35,000 bases of DNA. It comes from Prorocentrum cordatum. Its lineage: Eukaryota; Sar; Dinophyceae; Prorocentrales; Prorocentraceae. A program made the position numbers and the translations under genes. The notes beneath the pieces were generated by a model, which was given only the letters and a program-made list of their open reading frames with translations, did no database searches and had not been told where the DNA came from. Positions 18,321 through 26,570 of the stretch are shown in pieces. How positions within the stretch are numbered: the first letter of the stretch is position 1; the number at the start of each line of letters is the position of its first letter. The stretch is taken from positions 10,001-45,000 of the forward strand of contig CAUYUJ010003568.1 of NCBI GenBank assembly GCA_963575745.1, written 5' to 3'.

Positions 18321-19645
18321 GTGAAACTGTCGCCACTCTCAAGGGCTGCTGGAGAGTCCAGCGGAGTGACGCGCTACGCGGATTCTCATTGGGCCTCATC
18401 CCGGGTGAGCTGCGAATTGCGAATTAGTCGCCTTTTTCGAGGGGTACTGGAGGGTCCAGCGGAGTAACACCCAATGCAGATTCAGATTTGACCTCGCCAT
18501 CTCTGGGGGGCTGTGATCTGCGATTCTGTCACCACTTTCGACGGATGCTGAAGGGTCCAGCGGAGTGACAAGCTACGCAGACTCAGATTAGACCTCGCCG
18601 TCCCGGTGGGATGTGCGAACTTGTCGCCACTTTCGAGGGCTGTTTGTGGGTCCAGCTGAGTGACGCGCTACGCAGATTCATATTAGACCTCGCCACTACT
18701 TGGGGGATGCGAACTGCGAATCCGTCGCCACTGTTGAGGGCTGTTGGGGGGTCCAGCGGAGTGACGCACTATGCAGCTTAATAATAGATTTCGCCATCTC
18801 TGGAGTGGGGGGTCTGCGAAGCTGTCGCCGCTCGCGAGGTCTGCTTGGAGGTCCAGCGGAGTGACGCCCCACGCAGATTCAGATTAGACCTCGCCATCCC
18901 TGTGTGGCTGCGATGTGCGAATATGTCGCCACTTTCGAGAGCTGCTGGGAGGTCCAGCTGAGTGACGCGCTACGCAGATTCAGATAATACTGTGCAATTC
19001 GTGGGGGGGTGGGGTGGGGGGGATGCGAACTGCGAATCCGTCGCCACTTTCGAGGGCTGCTGGGGGTCAGCGGAATGACGCACTACGCGGACTCAGATCA
19101 GACCTCGCCACCCCTGGGGGGCTGCGAACTTCGAGTCTGCCGCCACTTTCGGAGCTGCTTTGGGGGTCCAGCGGAGTGACGCGCTACGCAGATTCAGATT
19201 AGACCTCTCCATCCCTGTTGGGCTGCGATGTGAATATGTTGCCACTTTCGAGGGCTGCTTTGGGTCCAGCTGAGTGACGCGCTACGCAGATTCATATTAG
19301 ACCTCTCCACTACTTGGGGGCTGCGAACTGCGAATACGAGGGCTGTTGGGGGGTCCAGCTGAGTGACGCGCTACGCCGATTCACACTAGACACCGCCATC
19401 CTTGGGGTGTTGCGAACTGCGATGCTGTCGCCACGTTTGAGGGCCGCTGGTAGGGTCTGACTGAGTGACGCGCTACGCGTACTCAGACTAGACCTCGCCA
19501 TCCCTCGGGGTCTGAAGTGAAAATCCGTCGCCACTTTCGAGGGCTGCTGGGGGGCCCAGCACAGTGACGTCCCACGTGGACTCGGGTTGGACCTCGCCAT
19601 CCCTGGCGGGCTGCGAACTGCGAAACAGTCGCCACTTTACCCCCC
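18321..19645 (+). repeat. Tandem array of 13 units of about 98-100 bp
   Basis: Each unit carries GTCGCCACTTTCGAGGGCTG, then GGTCCAGCGGAGTGACGCGC, TACGCAGATTCAGATTAGAC, CTCGCCATCCCTGGGGG and CTGCGAACTGCGAA. Unit starts (the GTCGCC motif or its variant) fall near 18329, 18427, 18528, 18623, 18724, 18823, 18925, 19040, 19139, 19238, 19427, 19527 and 19628. The unit near 19330 has lost its GTCGCCACTTT part. Units diverge by substitutions and small gaps. No frame runs through it. Confidence 0.92.
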
Positions 19646-19714
19646 CCGGGAGCCCCCCTCCTGGATCCCCCCCCGCTACCCCCCAAAGGGAAGGGGCTTC
19701 CCTTAGTTACGACG

Positions 19715-20185
19715 TTGTTTGATTTCCGTCTGGATCGATCGCTTGAGGAGTTGGGCCGCCCAGGAAAAGGGGGGAACCGGCGACGGCGACGACGACGACA
19801 ACTCAAACGGAAAACCGTCTCACGGCGCATCTCGAACGCAAGTAAGAAGACCCCCTTAGTGCAAGCATGGCTCCGAGTCCATCGTGATCTGAATTCGTGG
19901 TCTTCCCTGGGATCCTCTATGGCAACCTCGATTGTGACTCTCTTGTGTGTTCTTCGTCTCGTGGTGGCTCCTCAGCGAAGATCGGCCGATCTCCTCAGTG
20001 GCTCCTTCGTGCCTCCTCAGCGGCTCGTTGGGGCTCCCCGGTGGCTCCCCGGTGGCTCCCCCGTGGCTCCTTCGGTGGCTCCTTCGGTGGCTCCTTCAGG
20101 CTTGCGCGGCCGCGGCGCGCCGCCGTTCAAGACTCCTACACCCTAGGGCCGCGTCAAGAGCGGAATCTCTGCTATCTTCTAGCCT
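19715..20185 (+). CDS. Coding-like region left of MITE copy 2, product unknown
   Basis: Two + frames are open here. Frame 19715-20146 is basic and balanced at its start (FDFRLDRSLEELGRPGKGG). Frame 19897 onward reaches the MITE border with a convincing segment, AVQDSYTLGPRQERNLCYLLA, shown here only up to its 21st residue as positions 20122-20184. Removing the MITE and one 9-bp duplication joins this second frame in phase to the frame at 20346-20527. Bases 20013-20098 are a 12-bp GGTGGCTCCTTC-type array giving a glycine-serine or valine-alanine-proline reading. The family is not recognised. Confidence 0.25.
20177..20185. repeat. Left 9-bp target-site duplication (TTCTAGCCT)
   Basis: Exactly repeated at 20337-20345 on the other side of MITE copy 2. 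Confidence 0.8.
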
Positions 20186-20336
20186 TGAGTCGGGCATGTC
20201 CCTTTACAGGGGGAAAGTGCAAGGATAGTAGAAAAATAGTCTGGGGATGATGCATCGACTACTTTTGGGTATGTTTAATTTAGTTTGTTTTTTTCTCCGC
20301 CCCAAATCCGCCTGTAGGGGGACATGCCCGACCTCA
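20186..20336. mobile_element. AT-rich MITE, copy 2 (151 bp, 9-bp duplication)
   Basis: The inverted ends read TGAGTCGGGCATGTCCC on the left and, as reverse complement of the right, TGAGGTCGGGCATGTCCCC. The CTGTAGGGGG motif and central TAGTCTGGGGATGA match copies 1 and 3. A 9-bp target duplication is the size typical of Mutator-like elements, so this may be a Mutator-type MITE. It has no coding capacity and lies between frames that join on excision. Confidence 0.85.
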
Positions 20337-20345
20337 TTCTAGCCT
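20337..20345. repeat. Right 9-bp target-site duplication
   Basis: Exact copy of TTCTAGCCT at 20177-20185. Confidence 0.8.
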
Positions 20346-20601
20346 CCCCACCCGCGCGCGCGGAAGCGCGCGCGCGGGCGCCGCGATCGACCACCGATCT
20401 CCTGGGGTGCACGCTGCGGAGGTTGAGGAGGAGGAGGCGGATGAAGCGGAGGACGGGTTGTCGATGGCGGGGCCGTGCCATCGTGGCGCCAACGGAAGCG
20501 CCGCTGAGTGCTGCTCAGTGCCGCTAAAGTGCCGCTGTCTCGGGGCTTGTTGGTGTGAAACAGGCCCCCTGGAGAGGTCACACACACACACACAAGTTTG
20601 A
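20346..20601 (+). CDS. Coding-like region right of MITE copy 2, product unknown
   Basis: The frame in phase with the left side runs to a TAA at 20525-20527 and is arginine-rich. An overlapping frame to 20601 reads as acidic (AAEVEEEEADEAEDG) and then cysteine-rich. Both have high GC at third positions. Bases 20351-20378 form a GCGC palindrome with a GAA centre. Bases 20579-20595 are a CA run. No family is recognised. Confidence 0.2.
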
Positions 20602-20635
20602 TACAAAGAGCGTGTCGACCAGGCTGGCTGTTTCC

Positions 20636-20702
20636 AGGGCGCCCCAAGACGGCCACCAAAACGGCCCAGGAGGGCCCCAAGACAGTCCCAAGAGGGCCCA
20701 TA
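20636..20702 (-). repeat. Short GGCCGTCTTGG-type array in reverse orientation
   Basis: The + strand reads CCCCAAGACGGCC, CAAAACGGCC, CAGGAGGGCC and so on, the complement of the arrays at 22577, 23275, 23900, 25765 and 33003. Confidence 0.7.
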
Positions 20703-20859
20703 TTCACCGTCCGTCTCGGCCCCCTGCGTCCTTCTCTTCCTCAGACACACCGAGCAGGGAAGGTGGAGTGGTTTCGGAGAGCATGCGCTGCCTCACTGTC
20801 CGAGGCTGCGCTCTCGCCGTCCCGTCATTCTTGGTGCTTCCTCCCGTGTGCCCCTCTCC

Positions 20860-21472
20860 CCTTCCAGTTGCAGTTGTGATCCACACTTGTGCATCAGCGT
20901 CTGCACTGGCATCGGTTGTCGGAGAGAGTCAGTCGTGGCCGAGTGCGCATGTACGTGCTTGCTTGCCAGACGTTCCGTTTGCTCTCTCTCTCTCTTTCTC
21001 TCTTTCTCTCCTCTTTCTTTTTCGTTCTTGTCGGCCATATTTCATATCTTTCAATGCCCGCTCCGTTCATCATGGACGTGCCCCCCGCAGCATCCGAAGT
21101 GCGCCCTTTTCTCCTGCACTTGCTGTTCTTGGCGTCCACCGATCTGTCCGCCCATGCTTTCGTACATCTGGCTCCCTTTGCCTGGCCGTCCACCTCGGCT
21201 GTGCGCCGCTCACTGTTCGGAGCCCTTCCCCCTCCCCTGGCCAGGCCGTGTGTCCGCCCTTCGCGCAGGCGCCGATCGTCACCTCGATGCTGAGGCGCAG
21301 ACCACACTCCTCTCTTGCCGCGCCTGCCTGCCCTCCGCCGCTGGTTTTGCATCACCTGGCTCCGAGGCGGGAACTTGTGCATGACCACCGCCTGGAGGGT
21401 CAGTTTTCGGAGCCTCGGCAGGCGGTGGATGTGGACATCTTCGGGCCCCCGGGGGCCGAAGTATATTCGTAA
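20860..21472 (+). CDS. Possible exon(s) ending at MITE copy 3, product unknown
   Basis: A CT tract (20980-21020) is followed by protein-like frames. One (about 21040-21293) reads balanced, hydrophobic sequence such as PAPFIMDVPPAASEVRPFLL. Another (about 21250-21472) carries RRELVHDHRLEGQFSEP and ends at a TAA created by the MITE border. The sequence at the border is C|GTAAGT, a perfect consensus 5' splice donor at 21469-21474. If used, the MITE would lie in an intron. No acceptor that keeps an obviously coding frame was established. No domain is recognised. Confidence 0.25.
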
Positions 21473-21625
21473 GTCGGGCCTGTCTCTCTACAGGGGGAAT
21501 ATTCCCAAACAGTAAAAAAATAGTCAGGGGACTATTTTTGTAGCATTTTACATCATTTTGGAATATTTTTTGGGGTATTTTTTATTTTTCGTCGAAAATC
21601 CCACTGCGTGGGGACACGCCCGACG
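21471..21625. mobile_element. AT-rich MITE, copy 3
   Basis: The left end AAGTCGGGCCTGTC and right end GGGGACACGCCCGAC are inverted. Internally it has TAGTCAGGGGACTA and ATTTTTCGTCG as in copy 1. No clear target duplication is visible. It lies between two GC-rich coding-like stretches. Confidence 0.8.
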
Positions 21626-21953
21626 TACGTGTTACCACCGGGTCGTCGGCTCCCAGGCGGTGGCCGTGGACAGCTCCCCTCCCCGCGCCCGTGGCCCTCG
21701 GCCTCGGGCGGCCCTGCCTCCCCCTCTGCCCCCCCCGGCTGTGGGCCCGCCCACGGCTGCCGCCGTGCGCGCTCTCCTCCCGGAGGTGGCCGGCCTTCGT
21801 CGGGCCCCTCCGGGTGGCCCTCTGCGCGATCGGCCGGGAGCCCCCTCGGGGGACTTCTCCGGGAGCCCTGCACTGCGGCGGGGGTCCATGCAAGCGGGGG
21901 TCAGCCGGAGCGCCCGTTCTCTGCGGGGTCCTGCAGGGGCAGGGTCGCGTTGA
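21626..21953 (+). CDS. GC-rich coding-like frame, product unknown
   Basis: From about 21639 to the TGA at 21951-21953 the frame has about 90 percent G or C at third positions and is rich in proline, alanine, arginine and glycine (ALLPEVAGLRRAPPGG). No family is recognised. It could be an exon downstream of an intron holding MITE copy 3, but the phase does not match the upstream frame through the nearest acceptor (AG at 21655). Confidence 0.2.
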
Positions 21954-21967
21954 CCCGGGCTCGGGCG

Positions 21968-22088
21968 CAGGGTCCTGCAGGATCCTGCAGGATCCTGCGC
22001 GTTGCGCCCGGCTTGGGTGCAGGATCTTGCAGGATCTTGCAGGAGTCTGCAAAAAGCCTGACTGACCCGGGTCTGGACTGACCCGGGT
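21968..22088 (+). repeat. Short tandem words TCCTGCAGGA and TGACCCGGGTCT
   Basis: Four to five repeats of TCCTGCAGGA or TCTTGCAGGA (each near-palindromic) at 21970-22052, then two copies of CTGACCCGGGTCT at 22062-22090. Confidence 0.8.
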
Positions 22089-22248
22089 CTTACCAGCCTC
22101 GAACGTATCCCTATCCCTAAGATCGACACGCCCAAAGGCGATGACAGTCTTAGGGATTCGCCCTCAAAAGATGAGGGAATCCCTAAGATTGGCATCGTGA
22201 TGAGGAGGTGCCCAGCATAGGGATAGGGATATGTTCCAGGCTGGTAAG
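22089..22248. mobile_element. 160-bp near-palindromic foldback element
   Basis: CTTACCAGCCTCGAAC at the left end and its complement GTTCCAGGCTGGTAAG at the right end (one mismatch) start a pairing that continues almost to the centre through TATCCCTATCCCTA and TCTTAGGGATTC. The centre is at about 22168 (TCAAAAGATGA). Almost the whole element can form one hairpin. No coding capacity and no target duplication are seen. Confidence 0.8.
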
Positions 22249-22297
22249 GGCCAGGAGATCCCCGACCTCTTCAAGGGGCCAGAGCAGCCTCGCGTGC

Positions 22298-22398
22298 GGC
22301 ACGCCGCGCACCCCTGCGGCAGGCCGCGGGGGGCGGCGGCGGATCGAAGACGCCGGCGGCGAGTCACCGCGCCCCATGCCTCCTGGAAGGAAGAAGGC
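22298..22398 (+). repeat. Composite repeat type 2, head module copy 1
   Basis: It starts with GGCACGCCGCGCACCCCTG and includes GGCAGGCCGCGG, GATCGAAGACGCC and CCCCATGCCTCCTGGAA. The same order occurs at 24418-24520 (copy 3). Copy 2 at 23649 keeps the first 35 bp. Confidence 0.75.
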
Positions 22399-22576
22399 GA
22401 GGAGGGGAGGGAGGAGAAAGGGGGAGGAGGAGGAGGAGGAGGAGGAGGAGGAGGAGGAGGAGGAGGAGGAGGAGGAGGAGGAGGAGGAGGAGGAGGAGGA
22501 GGAGGAGGAGGAGGAGGAGGAGGAGGAGGAGGAGGAGGGGGAGGAGGAGGAGGGAGGAGAAAGGGGGAGGAGGAGG
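22399..22576 (+). repeat. 178-nt uninterrupted homopurine GGA tract
   Basis: Every base from 22399 to 22576 is A or G, mostly GGA repeats. The strand can in principle form triplex H-DNA or G-quadruplexes. The poly-G and poly-E/R readings on the + strand, and the poly-P and poly-L readings on the other, are artefacts. Confidence 0.97.
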
Positions 22577-22820
22577 TCTCTTGGGAGCCTCTTGGCGGCA
22601 CTTTTGGGGTCTCTTGAGAGTTTCTTGGGGGGCCTCTCTGAACCGCCTTGGGTGGGCCCTCCTGGGGCACTTCAGGGCAGTCTTGTAGGCCATCTTGGGC
22701 GTCTTGAAGGTCTCCTGGGCCGTCTGTGTTGGGGGCGTCTTGGGCGGTCAGGGGGCCATCTCGGAGGCCTCCTGCGCGCCCTTGGGGCCAGCTTGGCGGC
22801 CTTTATCGGGCTGGACGAAA
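22577..22820 (+). repeat. GGCC(A/G)TCTTGG array, copy 1
   Basis: Words such as GGCCATCTTGGG, GGCGTCTTGAAGG and GGCCGTCTG recur with spacings of 9, 12 or 15 bases. It follows the GGA tract directly. The stretch 22821-22976 after it has two small palindromes (CTGCTGCATGCAGC and CCTGGCGCCGGGAGGCGCCAGG-type) and an inverted AATCAGCT/AGCTGATT pair at 22938-22958. Confidence 0.75.
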
Positions 22821-22978
22821 GGGGGGGATGGGGACAGGGGTGGTTACGAAGTCTGCTGCATGCAGCTGGTTTCCGCCCCGCCGCCGGGCCCATTCCTCGA
22901 TACATGGTCGCCTCCTGGCGCCGGGAGGCGCCAGGAAAATCAGCTACGTAAGCTGATTCTCAAAGCCCCCCCCTTTTC

Positions 22979-23187
22979 TGGACGCCCGAAATGGGCACAG
23001 AAAGAATGGGTACAATGCCCAACAGCAGTTCCTGTTCATTCTGAACAGGATTCGCTGTCCACGCCGCCGCGGCCTGTGTCCATTCGAGACAGAAGGCCGC
23101 CTGCCCAACAGCGGCCGCTGTTGGTTTGGGACAACATTTGTTGTTGGGCATAGTACCCATTTTTTCCGTACCCATTCCGGGCGTCCA
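22979..23187. mobile_element. 209-bp inverted-repeat element
   Basis: The left arm TGGACGCCCGAAATGGGCAC, continued by GAATGGGTACAATGCCCAACA, pairs with the right arm ending GGGCATAGTACCCATTTTTT and CCATTCCGGGCGTCCA, with few mismatches over about 50 bp. The interior carries further small inverted pairs (CCTGTTC/GAACAGG, CAGCGGCCGCTG). A CCCCCCCTTT word lies outside each end (22967-22976 and 23200-23209) and may be a target duplication, but it is low complexity and set off from the arms. No coding capacity. Confidence 0.75.
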
Positions 23188-23274
23188 AACCTTTGCTATC
23201 CCCCCCTTTCGCCCGGCCCGAGAAGTCCGAAAATCAGCAACCGCCAGAGTCGTTTTAAGCCAAACGAGCACCAC

Positions 23275-23510
23275 GGAGTTTGGCCTCTTCGGGCCTTCCC
23301 GGAGGTCCTCTTTGGAGGCCTCTGGGGCCGTCTTGGGGGCCCCTTGGGCCTTCTTGGGCCCTCGCAGGGGGCCATCCTGGGCCTTCTCGAGGGCATCTCG
23401 GCCCGTCTGACAGACCTCTCGGGGCCATCTAGGACTCTCCTGGGGCCATTGTGGCCGTCCTGGAGGCCATCCTGGCCGTCTTGCAGGCCATCCTGGGGGC
23501 CGCGTGGCTC
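23275..23510 (+). repeat. GGCC(A/G)TCTTGG array, copy 2
   Basis: Words GGCCGTCTTGGGGG, GGCCATCCTGG and GGCCGTCCTGGAG recur at multiples of three bases. It is downstream of the 22979-23187 element and upstream of the second head module. The remainder to 23625 is unassigned. Confidence 0.75.
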
Positions 23511-23648
23511 GGGAAGGCCAGCGACCTGGGAACCTCACGGGTCCGTGTGGGGCGGAGGCCCGAGGGGAACCTTCTCTCCCGCAGGGCTGGCGCATGCGGT
23601 CGAAGCCCCCCGAGAACTTCTAAAAAGAGCAAGGGCCACCTAATGTTT

Positions 23649-24140
23649 GGCACGCCGTGCACCCCTGTGGCAAGTCATGGCCCTCGCCGGCTTTTTTTGA
23701 AGCGCCTCTTTGTCCATTTGTTTGGCGAGAGCTTTGCCGCGCTATCGGACTGTGTATTCCCACAGCCGATCTGAAAACTCTTCGTGGAACACTTTGAGGG
23801 AGGATGATGGGGGAGGATCAGGAGAGAGGATGAGGAGGAGGAGGAGGAGGAGGAGGAGGAGGAGGAGGAGGAGGAGGAGGAGGAGGAGGATGCCTGTTGG
23901 GGCCTTTCTGGAGGACCTCTTGACGGCCTCTGGCAGACTCTGGAGACGTCTTGGAGGACTCTTGGGGGCCTCTTGGGCCGTCTTGGGCCATCTTGATTGA
24001 GCCCATGCTACACCGTCTGCGGATCATCCTGGGCCGTCCTGGAGATACTTTGCGGCCATCTTGGGCGCTCTTGGGGCCACCTTGGCCGTCGTGGAGGGCA
24101 TCTTTTAGCCGTCTTGGAGGCCCTCTTGGAGCCACCGGGA
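23649..24140 (+). repeat. Composite repeat type 2, copy 2 (head, GGA tract, array)
   Basis: The head is at 23649-23831: GGCACGCCGTGCACCCCTGTGG-type start, then GCTATCGGACTGTG and CGTGGAACACTTTG, as in copy 3. The homopurine GGA tract is at 23832-23890. The GGCC(A/G)TCTTGG array runs from about 23900 to 24140. The order is the same as in copy 1. Confidence 0.75.
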
Positions 24141-24417
24141 GCAGACAAATCCTTGCGTGCCGGCTCTGCCGCACGGCCGGCGCGATCGACCGAGACCCCA
24201 CGGGGAACCTTGATCAAGGACCAACAACAATCAGGAGGGGACAAACACACACAGACACAATGAATCGTCGATTCCCAAGAAATGATTGGAAAGTATGGGA
24301 AGTGGGGCGGAAGAAAAAAAACACCCAGTATATATAATTATATATATGTGGGAAAACATGGGGAATCCTGTTATTTGTGTCCGAGGGCCCCTTCACACAA
24401 ACAATTACCGAAAATCT
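24141..24417. other. Unassigned stretch with AT palindrome
   Basis: It holds a perfect palindrome TATATATAATTATATATA at about 24331-24348 and a short CA-rich run at 24243-24260. No gene is recognised. Confidence 0.5.
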
Positions 24418-24884
24418 GGCACGCTGTGCACCCCTGTGGCAGGCCACGGAGGGGCAGCGGATCGCAGACGCCTCAGGCGAATCACCGCCGCCCCATGCCT
24501 CGTGGAAACGCCCATGCGGCTAAACGTTGGGCTGAAGTCTGGCCAAGCTATAGGACTATGTGCTCCTCCAGCCGTTGTGGAACCCCTTGGGGGAACATCA
24601 GGGAGAGGAACGAGGAGAGGTAAGGGAAGGAGGAGGAGGAGGAGGAGGAAGAGGGACAGTAAGTCGTGCCTCAAGGCTTGAGAGAGCCGTGATGATGAGG
24701 ATGCTGAGAATTATGATGGTGATTGGGCTGAGTTCGACAATGACGATGATGCTGATGATGATGGTGATGATGCTGATGGTGGTGGTGATGATGCTGATGA
24801 CGCCGATGATGCTGGTGATGAGGACGAGTATGAGGATCAGGATGCTTTTGCCTATCGTGATGATGAGGCCGATGATGATGATGC

Positions 24885-24919
<35 letters not shown>

Positions 24920-24965
24920 CTTATGCTGCTGCTGATCTTGATGATGAGGATGATGATGGCGGTGG

Positions 24966-25000
<35 letters not shown>

Positions 25001-25388
25001 CTGATGACGCGGATGATGCTGGTGATGAGGACGAGAATGAAGCTTAGGATGCTCATGATTATCGTGTTGATGTGGGTGATGATGATGATAATGAAAATGC
25101 TTATGATGTTGATGGTGATGGTGTTCATGTATATAATGAGGATGATGATGCTGTTGGTGGTGGCGGTGATGACTATGACGACGATGATGTCGATGATGGC
25201 GACGGTGGCGACGGCGGCGGCGGCGACGTCGGCGGTGGCGATGACGCTGTTGATGATGCTGCTGCTGCTGATGATGATGATGAAAAGGCTGCTAATGCTG
25301 ATGATGACGATGACGATGGTGATGGTGATGGAGAAGAAGAAAATGACGATGAGGTTGATCATGCCGATGATGTTGTTGTTGTTGTTGT

Positions 25389-25432
<44 letters not shown>

Positions 25433-26245
25433 GTGCTGACGCTGATGGAGGTTCTAATGATGCTGCTGCTGCGGCTGCTGCTGCTGATGATGATGCTGCT
25501 GCTGACGCTGCTGCTGATGATGATGATGCTGATGATACTGATGCTGATGCTGCTGCTAATGATGCTGATGATGATGCTGATGATGATGAAGAGGAGGATG
25601 ATGCTGCTGATGATAATGATAATGCTGCTGCTGATGATGATGCTGCTGATGATGATGACGATGCTGATGATGCTGATGCTGATGATGATGCTGATGCTGC
25701 TGCTGATGATGCTGATGATGATGCTGCTGCTGATGATGATGATTCTGATGATGCAACTCGTTTGGGATGTCTTGGGGCTGCCTCGGCCTCCTGTGAGGCA
25801 GTCTCGGGGTTCCCGTTGGGGCCCTCTTGGGCCGTCTCATGGCCCTCTTACGCGGGCCTTGGTTTCTCTTGGGCCGCCTTGGGGCCCTCTTTGCCGTATG
25901 CTCGGTGCCTGGGGGCCGTCGTTGGGCCGTCTTGGTGCCGCCTTGGTGCCGCCTTGGGCCGTCGAAGGGCCGTCTTTGGTCCCACGGGAAGTACTCATGG
26001 GCCGTCTCGGGGTCGTCTTGGATGCCTCTTGGGCCATGGCGGAGTCCGCTTTGGGCCCTCTTGAGCTGACGGCAGCCCGAATAGGCGAGACGGCAAAACG
26101 AATGCAGATAACGGCGGGCAATTTCCGATGTTTGCTTCTTCGGGCCCTGCTGGAGGTACCTGGTAGCCGTTTTGGGCCCTCTTGGAGGCATGCTGGGCCG
26201 TCGTGAATCAAAATCCATATCTTGGGGCCATCTTGGGGCGTAGTC
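24418..26245 (+). repeat. Composite repeat type 2, copy 3 (head, GGA, 1-kb GAT, array)
   Basis: The head at 24418-24628 starts GGCACGCTGTGCACCCCTGTG and shares GCTATAGGACTATG with copy 2. A short GGA tract lies at 24629-24650. A GAT/GCT microsatellite runs from 24690 to 25755, with one frame reading as D/A-rich because most interruptions change GAT to GCT or GAC. The GGCC(A/G)TCTTGG array lies at 25765-26245. The long open frames across it, including one of 330 and one of 548 codons, are repeat readings. Confidence 0.8.
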
Positions 26246-26308
26246 GAGGCATCTTGGACTCTCTTTGTGTCTTACCGCCTTGGAAGCCCAGGACGCACAT
26301 CCATCGTT

Positions 26309-26570
26309 GTTCCCAACCATCCTGTGGTGTTGGGCCTTCGTTTTGAAGAGACAGCGCCCCGCGTCCTTTCCTTCCTCCTCGCCCTCCTTCCTCTTTCCCC
26401 CATCATCGTCGTCATCACCATCATCATCATCGTCGTCGGCGTCGTCGTCATGAACATCGTCATCATCGGCATCATGACCATCATCGGTACCAGTATCACC
26501 ATCATCGTCGTCATCTTCGCTGTTATTAACACCATCATCGCCATCAGCTTCGTGACACGCCTGACACGTT
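26309..26570 (+). repeat. Composite repeat type 1, copy 2: head and CAT microsatellite
   Basis: The head at 26309-26365 has CCCAACCATCCTGTGGTG and GAAGAGACAGCGCCCCGCG. A CT stretch and a CAT/CGT microsatellite follow (26400-26557). Confidence 0.85.

Noticed and set aside
22364-22693. Poly-leucine and poly-proline minus-strand frames
   Set aside because: They are antisense readings of the homopurine GGA tract.
24560-26206. 548-codon and 330-codon frames across the third type 2 composite repeat
   Set aside because: They read through GGA, GAT and GGCCGTCTTGG arrays and have no non-repeat core.
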